Assembly (NCBI GenBank): GCA_027886185.1
Contig: WOAB01000606.1
Coordinates: 2,666,001-2,730,000, forward strand
DNA: 64,000 nt
Direction of reading: 5' to 3'
Source of the DNA: Rheum nobile
Lineage: Eukaryota; Streptophyta; Magnoliopsida; Caryophyllales; Polygonaceae
The stretch's first letter is position 1; every line of letters begins with the position of its first letter. Below the pieces are notes generated by a model. The model made no database searches, was not told the origin of the DNA, and saw nothing but the letters and a program-made list of their open reading frames with translations. Made by a program: the position numbers and the translations under genes. Positions 53,691 through 62,885 of this stretch are shown piece after piece.

Positions 53691-55408
53691 GAGCGTTAAT
53701 TTTGGAAACGTAACCTCCAAAAGTGATATATGGGAAGATGAGGGATAGAAGCAAATCCCATAAAATTAGGAAGGTGTGGTAATCGGGTGTGGGTGAATAT
53801 TGTAACACCCCCAAATATATCCTTGAAAGGTATTACCGCCAGTGACCTCGGATTCCACATCTGAAGCCACCCCAGGCTTAACCAGTTTATACAATTCATA
53901 AAAACAACATTTATAATATGAAATGTCATCACATTGGATTAAATCAAATTTTCGGAATTTCATTCATAATCCAAATCCATCCAAAATACATAATCAGATT
54001 CGTTACAGCGGAAGTCTTTAGAAATAAATGACACAAAAGTCTTGATCTAGCGATCACACGCCTAGGATCTTAACCTTTATAAAACTCTTCAAAACATCAT
54101 CTGCCTCCATCGTCGTTTCTAGCCTTCACGGAACTGCAGTTTATCTGATGTGCCGTATGAGACGGATGACACCAGCCAACCATGCAAGGGAATTAACCGG
54201 TTGGTTAGTCTAATGAAAGACTATGCAAGGGTAAAACAGAAAGGTTCTAAGTAGTCGTATTAGGTTAGACCCATCGGTTCTCGAATGAAAGCCGATGACG
54301 ATAGTAAACCTCAATACTTCTACAGAATCATACAAAATAGAATGATCAAGAGAAGACTCTGAAAGATTGAGTCTTACGAAAACATATGAAGAGAAGACTC
54401 CAAAAGAATTGAGTCTTATCGGAAAGTATGACAAATGTTTGGGAACATTATAATTGCACACAATCGTTTAAAATGACTTGGTGTTTCGGTTCACGACCAA
54501 CCTCACCGCACAATGCGAATTCAGATTGGAAAGAGAACTTTACTCTGACCAAAGTCTAGACGGGTTTTCCCAGCTGCACTACTCGCCTGAGGGTATATTA
54601 ATTATGTGCACAATGGCACTTATCTTATTTAATTCCAAAACGTACATTTACGTTATAAGCTTTTAAGATCTCCACACAAGAGATATCAAGATCTCCTCAC
54701 AAGAGATATCAGAGGGAATAAATCCTGAATGGCGGCACCAGCTATGTGCACGTACCCTGAGTAAGGGTAAGGTCATGACCGAAGAGTACTAGGGAAAAAT
54801 CCTCCTAGCACCAGTTATAAAGAAACCACTAGACCTCGCAAGGTACATAGTGTTCCTACAAATACTCGTTCTAACTAAACAGTTAAAACATATGAGCAAT
54901 AATCCACATCAATGCCATCGAGGCAAATAACATATATAATAGCGTTGTTTCTAGCAATATATACAACCTATTATAATATTTGTATTTTAACCATACATAT
55001 ATATATAATAGCGTTGTTTCTAGCAGTATATACAACCTATTATAATATTCCTTTTTAATCGTATCGTTTATCAAAACTGTTCCCAACAAAAACAGTAACT
55101 CATCCCAATTTAATTAACAATTAAACAATTGATAATTAATAGAAATATGGAATGATAAGCAAGAGTGAACCGCCACTTGCCTTAGATCAGACGAAGCTCA
55201 ACGAAGCTCAAAGACAACGGGTTTCCGGGTCCGAAACGAGGACAGAACTCAGATTACAGATCCCTACGGAATGACCCATAATGAAACTCTAAGTTAGATT
55301 CGACAATAAATAGTATGAATCGAGAAAGGAACGAACGAAACCGAAGGAACGAAGGTCTCGATCGAGACGACAAAGCCCAAATGCCATAATCGCGAAGTGC
55401 CCAGGCAA

Positions 55409-55538
55409 CCGCGATCGCGGTGGCTCTACCGCGGTCGCGGTCGTCAGGGACGAATGTCCGCGAGACAAGGTGACACAGCCGCCAACGTGGCTTCTAGTGT
55501 CACAGCCGCGATCGCGGTGTTCATGTCCGCGATCGTGG
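55409..55538. repeat. CCGC-N-GCGG motifs downstream of the TATA box (Tekay-type LTR)
   Basis: CCGCGATCGCGG (55409), CCGCGGTCGCGG (55429), CCGCGATCGCGG (55506) and CCGCGATCGTGG (55527). The core is the same as in the composite element although the LTRs are otherwise unrelated. Confidence 0.85.
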
Positions 55539-55770
55539 TCGTGAATGACGAGGAAGAAAACCTCATCGGGGAAGACGACGGGGGCTCGACTCGTGGTGGC
55601 TCCGACTTCTGGACTCCTTGCGCTTCCAAAGGACCACCTTGAGAGCACCACCACCACCAAAGGGAGCTCCGGCGACAACTCCGGCGAGAACTTGAGTTTT
55701 CCGGTGAAAATGGAAACAAGAGGGAGAGAGGGAGATTTGGATCAGATGTGCTCCCAAAACCTCCAAATCC

Positions 55771-55782
55771 TCTCCTTTTATA
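55771..55782 (-). promoter_or_regulatory. Probable TATA box of the Tekay-type LTR
   Basis: TATAAAAGGAGA on the minus strand, 116 bp from the nearest upstream CCGC-N-GCGG motif at 55898. Confidence 0.6.
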
Positions 55783-55897
55783 GAACCCCAAGCAAGGAGG
55801 TGCATCACCCGACCATATGGGACGTCCATGGGTGGCAATGGCGACGCTTCAGCCGAGGTCCGGCGAATGCAGAAAAAGTTATCGCTCTCGATATTTA

Positions 55898-56031
55898 CCG
55901 CGGTCGCGGTGGGTCGTGGTGGCCTTACCGCGGTCGCGGTGGCCATACCGTGGTCGCTGCCACTTGAAAGCTTGTAATGATGGCCTGCTTTCCGTCTTTT
56001 ACCGCAATGGCGGTGGTCGATCGCGATCGCG
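55898..56031. repeat. CCGC-N-GCGG array upstream of the TATA box (Tekay-type LTR)
   Basis: CCGCGGTCGCGG (55898, 55928), CCGTGGTCGCTG (55948), CCGCAATGGCGG (56002) and TCGCGATCGCGG (56020). Confidence 0.85.
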
Positions 56032-56292
56032 GTCAAGGCCATTTCTGTGCCTTTTTGTCCGGGAAAGATGCATGGGTATGGTTTTAACCCCGGGTTAAAT
56101 ATATTCGTATCCGAACGAATATTCTAAACCTCGAAAATACGTCGAGTGTATTTTATTCCACTCAGGGAATTATTACAGAGATCGAGCATTTTACAGAATG
56201 TCTGAACTTCTCTGAAAATAATCTGACTACAGTACGAGAGTTTGGAAAAATACTAAAATGTCCTTACTCAAAATGAGGGGTATTACAAATCT

Positions 56293-56403
56293 ACCCCCTA
56301 ATTTTGTACCTCCCTATATTAAATCCCAGCCATCCATCTTAAACTAATCCAATGCTCTATATTTATCCACTTGTTTCACTATAAGAGCTTGTTTTACTAG
56401 AGC
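56293..56403 (-). repeat. Right terminal inverted repeat
   Basis: Pairs with the left TIR at 50110. The inner part of this TIR was displaced by the solo LTR at 53801-56287. Confidence 0.65.
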
Positions 56404-56408
56404 ATAGA

Positions 56409-56410
<2 letters not shown>

Positions 56411-56439
<29 letters not shown>
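56411..56439. repeat. (TA)n microsatellite
   Basis: About 14 TA units next to the right end of the TIR element. A shorter run (50096-50108) flanks the left end. Confidence 0.9.
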
Positions 56440-56443
<4 letters not shown>

Positions 56444-57610
56444 TATCATAGGGTGCTAGATACACTTGGTGTGTAGTTGTTGTGCATTGGTGTGGATATA
56501 TAAATGCTAGTTTAGCACGAGTATTCGTAGGAACGCTATTTCCTTGCGAGGTTTAGTCGTTTCTTTATAACTTTGTGTTAGGAGGTTAAATGCCCTGACA
56601 CTTTTGGTCATGACCTACCCCTATCCGAATATAGGTGGTGGTGCATTTAGCTAGTGTCAATGTTCGGGATTTATTCCCAATCTTCGGGATTTATTCTCAT
56701 CCTATATCTCATTGCGAGATCTGTTGTGGAAATTAAAAGCTTCAACGTAAATGCACGTTTTGAAATTAAATAAGATAAGTGCCTCGTCGCACGTAATTAA
56801 TATACCATCGGGCGAGAAGTACAACATGGAACCCGCCCGGACTCTTGTATTAAAGTAAGTCATCTTTCCAATCTGGATTCGCATTATGTGGTGAGGTTGG
56901 TCGGGGACCCAAATAGTCAAGGTCGTTTTCAAACTTTGTGTGAAATACAATGTTCCCAAACAAACATAAGTATTCCTATAAGACTCATTTCCTTTGGAGT
57001 CTTCTCTTGTCTCATACCTCTTCTTTCATTTCATTAAGAGTATACGGGTTATATATCGTCTATCAGTTTTTACTCGAGAGACAATGATAGTAATCGGAAA
57101 ACATCAAAAGAACCGATCTGTTTGAGCCCTTGCGTAGTCTTTCATTAGACTAACCAACCTTTCATTTTTCTTGCATGGTTGGCTGGTGTCATCCGTCCTA
57201 TACGGCACATCAGTGGTTGGTCTCTGATGCCTTGAAGTAACAATTCGAAGACGAAGGCTTGCAGTTGAAGATTTTAAAGTAATAGTATTTTAAGAGTTGT
57301 CTAATGTTGTTTAATCTTCCTAAATAAATGTAAGGTGTAGTTAAAATATTCATGTAATTAAGATTTACTTAAAGTCTTCCGCTGTAATTTCAATACCGTT
57401 TGTAAAACTATCCTTCTCAATTTACGAGAGGATTTTTAATAAAAGATTGAGTTTCTTTATACAAAGTCTTCCGCTATTTACTCTTTATTATTTAATGTTC
57501 ATTTAATCATTTAAGTATAATTGTTTCGATTAAAGCTTTGGGTGGCTTTGGACTTTACAATCTGAGGTCACTGGCGTGTGGCACTACCGACGTAAGTAGG
57601 GGGTGTTACA

Positions 57611-58848
57611 GTGTCTTCAAGGTATTCCATAAGCCCCCATCTATCGCCCCATTTTGTCTTCATTTTTTGCAGACGGTTTTCATAACTTGTGATGCTTAAT
57701 GAGTTAAACAACTCCACACAATCATTTTCAAATTGTCTCTACAATGTCTCTGACCTTGTCATGTGCCATGCTTTGTCTTCTATGTTGCGAATCACATGCA
57801 CCCTGCATATCAAATGCTTCGCATCTTTGAATATTGTTCTTACAATGTTGATAAGAGCCTTCTCTCGATCTGTCACAGTCACCTTGGGTTTTTTGTGCCC
57901 ACATAGATAGCTCACTTGTTTTAAGACCCATTCATAATGGTCTTCAGTCTCACCAGACATGAAGGCAAAAGCAAAGGCAAAAGTCATCTTCGTGGAAGTG
58001 AATCCAACAATCTCCAAAAAAGGTCAGTCATACTTGCAAATGAAATAAACAATAAATAAACTTGTACACTTTCTTAAAAAAATGATTTTGTATAACCACT
58101 TACATGTTTGCCTTGTATGTCGCCTCCAAAATGAGGACGTCGGGAAATAAATTTTGTAGATGTCTTGACTGAGGGTGGGCAAAAATGAGGTCACTTATTT
58201 CATTAGACTTGGGTTTCGGCCTAGTGTCGACAAACTAATCTCGTTGTTCCAGGTAATATAAAGCGTTGGCGTCCGGTTGCCCCTTTCTTCCCTCCACATT
58301 TTTGAACGGGCATTGTATATTTGTTGTCTGGATGTTACGTTTTCTTTGTCCATTTGCCGCAACTTCTGTAGAATATCCTTTGGCTTTGCACCTGATGCAG
58401 ATTCAAGCTTCACAAAAGCATATTGTTGCTCCGTCAACCGCCCGACAAATGCATGACCTTGTAGGGTTTCTGCGATACTATGGTTATGAACTCCAAGATC
58501 CACCTCAAGGACCCACTTACCATGTTCGACTTCCTTACCGGTTAATTTCAACTAACAATCGTACTTCTTTGTTCTCGTTTGGCGCCTCTTTGAATCATCC
58601 ACGTCATCCCTTTTGGCGCTTTTATATTCTCCATATCTCTCACTTACTAGAATCACCTTGCCATATCGAATTGCACTGCTAGCCCATGATTTCATTGTAA
58701 CTAGCACCATATTTTTTGTACGAGCCACCTTATGAGCCCAATAAGCCAAAGAATCTTTATCGGGGAACCAGTCATCACGCTGAAAGTCCATCGAATAATC
58801 TTCACTAAGAAAAGCTTCATTTGGAACAACTTTAATTTGATAATTTTC
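57611..58848 (-). pseudogene. MULE transposase, N-terminal part (FAR1 and MULE domains)
   Basis: The exon starts after acceptor CCCTTTTAG at 58849. A FAR1-type region is seen in DSLAYWAHKVARTKNMVLV, then after an in-frame TAG (58552-58554) KLTGKEVEHGKWVLEVDLGV and HNHSI with the His pair of the zinc fold. HAFVGRLTEQQ.. and QIYNARSKMWREERGNRTPT follow. A donor GTAAGT near 58103 marks an intron of about 70 bp. The MULE domain is EIVGFTSTKMTFAFAFAFMS, TVTDREKALINIVRTIF and HLICRVHVIRNI. FENDCVELFNSL..WGLMEYLED runs into TSD GTGTC and continues at 48332. Confidence 0.8.
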
Positions 58849-59389
58849 CTAAAAGGGAAAAGTCACGCATTAGTAATCTAAGTTAACTTTCATAATTTGA
58901 AAAAGTAGGAGAATAAGACATCGACAAAAAAAAAATAGTCCATGGCAAGCAAATACTGTATATAGACAAATATATTTTCTATTATACAATTTATTTAAGT
59001 TAATATAAATCTTTTATATAATATACAAGTATACTTCTAAATCCATGTATTATATTATATATTATGGTATAATAATGTGTTGTGTAAATATATTATATTA
59101 GCATGTATATCTTAATTATACATGTATTTATTGCATATAAAAATTTTAAGAAAATCAACTTATACTGAGCAATAGAAATTATGTTATATATGCATGGATC
59201 ACATGCATCAATATGAGATTGAAAGAAATTGCTGGTCACCGTGGATTATTTTTAAGTTTTTTAAAATGGTTAGTATTGTAAAATGGTTAGTATTGCTGGT
59301 CACCGTGCATACAATTTATAAAAAGTTTTTTAAGTTTTTTAAAATGATTAGTATTGTTTGTAAAATTTATCATTGAAGAAAGAAAGCTT
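58849..59389. other. AT-rich sequence upstream of the MULE exon
   Basis: No gene, RNA or named repeat recognised. An earlier MULE exon or TIR may lie here but cannot be seen. GGTCACCGTG recurs at 59234 and 59299 in a short local duplication. Confidence 0.5.
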
Positions 59390-59496
59390 AGGGTGTGTTT
59401 GGATACCCTGTAGCATGTATTGAAATGCATTAAATTGCATTAAATCATCAATTTAATGAAATTTAATGCATTCTCAAGGGAATCCAACGGACCCTT
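59390..59496. mobile_element. Small foldback MITE-like element
   Basis: AGGGTGTGTTTGGATACCC at the left and (reversed) AAGGGTCCGTTGGATTCCC at the right form imperfect TIRs around an AT-rich centre. The ends resemble hAT-type MITEs. No TSD is clear. Confidence 0.45.
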
Positions 59497-59825
59497 GCTA
59501 TTACAAAGAGCGGCTTGTAATAAAATAATCTCACTTTCAGCCACAGACTATGTACGAGCCTCAAGATTAGTTATTCTCGACATTATTTTCTAATCGAGTC
59601 CACTCACAAAAATACTTTTGTATCTACCACGACACATATATATAGATTAATTTTAAACATCAAATAGTCAGTTATAAAAAATCAGAGGGAGTACTAAACA
59701 ATCATTAAATATATAACAAGCTATCAAGTTATATATATTATATGTAGAAGTAACTAATCTTATCATAGGGTTTTTATAATAGTATAAGTATAGAAAATTT
59801 ACCTCATTCGAATAAAAGAATTCGG
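59497..59825. other. AT-rich spacer
   Basis: No gene seen. AGAGGGAGTA at 59685 resembles one end of a Stowaway-type MITE but has no partner. Confidence 0.5.
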
Positions 59826-60001
59826 ATGCGGAATGCGCATACATACGCGTATGTATGTGCAGTGAGAATATTGTCGTTAACGTTTAATTTTAAACTTGTG
59901 CTCATGTGGAATGCGCATACATACGCGTATGTATGTGCAGTGCGCATGCGCGCGCGTATGTATGCGCAGTGCGCATGCGCGCGCGTATGTATGCGCAGTG
60001 C
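59826..60001. repeat. Alternating purine-pyrimidine palindromic repeats
   Basis: Two copies of CATACATACGCGTATGTATG (a perfect 20-bp palindrome, near 59840 and 59919) are followed by two tandem copies of a GCGCATGCGCGCGCGTATGT unit. Runs of CA/CG/TG steps are prone to Z-DNA and cruciform forms. Confidence 0.85.
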
Positions 60002-60803
60002 TCAAATTCTTAGAAAACATAATTCCAAAACCAAATCACCCTCAATTATGTAAAACATGCACTGATTTCTCTAATTTAATCAAATTCCTCTCCAATACGT
60101 GGGAATTTTCCTTGAATCTTCCTCCCTCTCCATCAAATTTTGTGTTTTCACTATTCTTATAGAAATATGTCTAACCATATCTCATTCTTGTACATATTCC
60201 ACTACAACCAATTTAGATCGAGCGCCTGGTTTGATCGAACCGCGCTCCACCGCTCCATACCGGGTCCGGCTCTCCTTCGCCGATGCTTAACGAGGTCGTC
60301 GTCGGTGCTTATCAGCATCTTTCTTTTTTTCATCTTCTTGAGCGTCCATCGTACACTAAGAAGGGGAAATAAATGAATTTGTATCCCCTTATCAATTTGT
60401 GCTCAAAAAATGAATTTGAAACTTTTGGGCCTTAAAGCCCAGTTAGCCCATCCCCTTACCAATTTGTCTTATTTTGCAAGACATCACCTTATCAATTTAT
60501 CTTCTTTTGTAAGACAAATAACTTTTTGACCTTACCCCATTATAACTAGACCAAAATTATACACTCTCAAATATTTGGATCCACTCTTTTGTATAGTTAT
60601 TATTTATTCAAACAAACAAAAATGGACTCAAATCTCTCACCAACTACTCATACCAAATATTAACATATATTGAAATTCTCTAACAAATAATACTATCACT
60701 ATTACCAAATAAAAAGACTAATTGATTTTCCTTTTTCACATCAATTTTCACTCTTGTTTATTTAATGCGGATCCGTTTGTTTCGAGTGTGGGTGTCAAAT
60801 TCT
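60002..60803. other. Spacer with a short GC-rich patch
   Basis: Mostly AT-rich. 60210-60310 is GC-richer with CTTCGCCGATGC and ACGAGGTCGTCGTCGGTGC, perhaps part of a gene or leader. No domain seen. Confidence 0.4.
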
Positions 60804-61193
60804 CTACCGCTTTTGTGGAGCTGAACTAGGGTGATGACTGAGTGTCCGGTCGTGGTCGTGGTCGTGTATGTGGCTCAATGAAGATCCCTCTTGTACGAAG
60901 GCAACGTCGTGGTTGATGCTCCTGAAGATCCCTCCTAGAAGAGAGGGCAACGTCATGGTAGTCCGTTCAACACTTCCATAGGATTGCTCTTGTCTGACTC
61001 GTCTTCTGGTGGCGTTTTCTTCTGATCGTGATTTGCTCACTACTCGCTCTAGGTCGTTAAGCTCTATGATTGCTTTGTTGTAATTTCCATGCTTGAATTT
61101 TGCTATTATTGTCCGGTTTTGACCGACGCTGATTTTTCGGCCTCTCGATTTACCCGACGTTGTTATGTCGGATAATTCAAATTCTTTCCTCAT
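60804..61193 (-). CDS. Hypothetical small protein, 129 residues (doubtful)
   Basis: Starts at a true ATG (61193). The protein is basic in its first half (KSRGRKISVGQ, RRRVRQEQS) and ends in a His/Asp run (HIHDHDHDRTLSHH). I recognise no domain, and there is no similar frame elsewhere in the window. Part of it comes from an imperfect duplication with GAAGATCCCTC at 60883 and 60924. It may be chance. Confidence 0.25.
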   Translation of the reverse strand: MRKEFELSDITTSGKSRGRKISVGQNRTIIAKFKHGNYNKAIIELNDLERVVSKSRSEENATRRRVRQEQSYGSVERTTMTLPSLLGGIFRSINHDVAFVQEGSSLSHIHDHDHDRTLSHHPSSAPQKR

Positions 61194-61979
61194 AAAAAAC
61201 GTATACTTTTTTCGTTATCATTGAGCAATTGCATTCTATCTTCACTTAAAGTACTTCCAATATTACATGTAATTATATCCCCAAGATCCAATACGAATTC
61301 ATGTCAAGTTTCTTGATCTAACACTGGAAAAATTAAGATCTCCTAATTAGAAAACTTGTAAAAGAAGATGAAGGTGTGGTGTTAAATTTATGACCACATA
61401 GAACACCCAAAAATTGGCTAATGATGAGATTGTTGTGTTTGTGTGTACAATGATGATGGCAATGACCATTGCACTTGCATGCCATTATTTCCTTAATTAT
61501 TGAATGAAAACGCGAGTTAAGTACCAATAATCATCGTTTTGAACCCAAAGTACTTCTCCCATGACAAAAGCCTACTTTTTGAAGCTAATGGATGAATTGA
61601 ATCCGACCCTTTTGTATTCCATCTCAGATCTCAAGCTTCTAATTAACTTTTAGACGGGCTGCTTTTAGGTCATATAATTATTTGTATAATTTTCATATGA
61701 ATAATAATTATATGAGAAAAGTATTTAGGGTGTAAAATAAGAATTAATTTTAGCTATTAGATTGTAGAAATGGAGAGTTATGATTAAAACACATGGAGTG
61801 ACAAACTTATAAATATAACTAATTTTTTATTATTATTTCTTAAAAATTATTTTTGAAATTATTTTTTCCAAAAATATATTTTTTTCAAAAAAAAAATCCC
61901 AAATTTTTTCCCCGAAAATTAAGTTTTTTTTCCAAAAATATTTTTATTTTTTCATTAACATTTTTTCTAAAAAAATTAG
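61194..61979. other. AT-rich spacer
   Basis: No gene or repeat recognised beyond poly-A/T runs. Confidence 0.5.
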
Positions 61980-62420
61980 TACCATGCACTTTAACATATG
62001 TACTTAATTTTAAATTACTAAACATGTACTTTAATATACTTACACATTCATGCACTTAACTTGGAATATTGAGCATCCATTTTAACATAATTACATATGC
62101 AGTTTTTAACATATTAAGTATGTACTTTAACATGATAAATATGCACTTTAACATACTAATATATGCATTTTTAATATAATAAACATGCACTACCATGTTT
62201 TCTTTATGAATAAATGGGCAACCCCCTCTATTTCTACCAAAATATATATATATATATATATATATACATGTTAAACATGCACATTTACATATTACAACAT
62301 GTACTTTATCATACTAAAGATGCACTCTATGTGAGCATTAAAAATATGCTTATACATGCACTTTGAATTCATTATTGATGCATTTTTTGTGCTTATTTAT
62401 GCACTTGATGTACAATACAA
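61980..62420. repeat. Degenerate short repeats around ATGCACTTTAACATA
   Basis: The word (A)TG(C/T)ACTTTAACATA with drift recurs at roughly 20-40-bp spacing (61984, 62024, 62130, 62150 and others), broken by a (TA)n run at 62242-62266. Confidence 0.6.
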
Positions 62421-62624
62421 TTAAATAAAATATTTTAAAAAAAAATTTAAAAAAAAATTTAAAATTTTTTTTATAATATTTATAATAAACAAGATTTTAT
62501 GATTTTAATTATTCATCACTTTACACCACAAGATTATTATGCACTTGAACCCTACTCGTTTTTCTATCAAGTTATCCTATTATTAAATTAGAAAACTAGA
62601 TTACTAACGTTCTATAATATTATA

Positions 62625-62883
62625 CTCCATCTGTCCCCTTTTGTTTGTCCCATGGTGGGAGGGCACACTCGTCGATGCGAGTTTTGTATCGTTAATATCT
62701 CTAATTATATATTAATAAAAATTATAATTTTTTGATATTATCAAAGTACTCGTTGAGACGAATCAAACAAGACCCCACATGACTATGTTTTTTCTTATAT
62801 ATTGAAAGAAATTTTAAAGATTCTCTTCAACTGTAAATAGTGTTAAAATTGACCATGAGACAAATTTTCAGGGACGGATGGAG
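62625..62883. mobile_element. Stowaway-type MITE, 259 bp
   Basis: CTCCATCTGTCCC at the left and GGGACGGATGGAG at the right are inverted, close to the Stowaway (Tc1/mariner) consensus, with TA dinucleotides on both sides (62623-62624, 62884-62885). There is no coding sequence; it would be moved by a mariner-type transposase. Confidence 0.85.
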
Positions 62884-62885
62884 TA

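Larger units (their letters stand above)
53801..56287 (-). mobile_element. Tekay-type solo LTR (minus), 2487 bp
   Basis: Minus strand starts TGTAATACCCC (56287) and ends GGGGGTGTTACA (53801). Flanks AATAT and AATCT fit a TSD with one change. Inside are an imperfect duplication with GCGTTGTTTCTAGCA (54945, 55012), a TATAAAAGGAGA box at 55782-55771, and two sets of CCGC-N-GCGG motifs. It lies in the right TIR of the TIR element, in opposite orientation to the outer Tekay-type LTR. Confidence 0.8.
50110..56403. mobile_element. TIR DNA element inserted in the (TA)n of the solo LTR
   Basis: Left end GCTCAGGTAAAACAACTCTT and right end (reversed) GCTCTAGTAAAACAAGCTCT continue as an imperfect inverted repeat of over 110 bp. 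Both ends abut TA runs, so the TSD is masked. Inside: a 109-bp tandem array, a GC-rich gene-like segment and two solo LTRs. No transposase is visible, so it is non-autonomous. Long TIRs and possible captured sequence suggest a Mutator-like (Pack-MULE) element, not proven. Confidence 0.65.
48338..57610 (+). mobile_element. Tekay-type solo LTR (plus), interrupted by a TIR element
   Basis: TGTAATAACCC at 48338 and GGGGGTGTTACA at 57610 are the two ends. TSD GTGTC is at 48333-48337 and 57611-57615, and the MULE reading MEYLED / TILTPFKEAIVRA joins across it. LTR sequence occupies 48338-50109 and about 56404-57610, roughly 2.9 kb. The middle is the nested TIR element. No pol is seen, so it is a solo LTR left by LTR-LTR recombination. 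Order of blocks (CAAGGCAAGTGG, TA run, GTAGGAACGCTAT, GGTTGGTTAGTCT reversed) matches the minus-strand LTR at 53801-56287. Confidence 0.85.

Noticed and set aside
48338..57610. A full-length LTR retrotransposon between the GTGTC duplications
   Set aside because: No PBS, gag or pol of that orientation inside; the two outer parts together make a single LTR interrupted by a TIR element, so it is a solo LTR.
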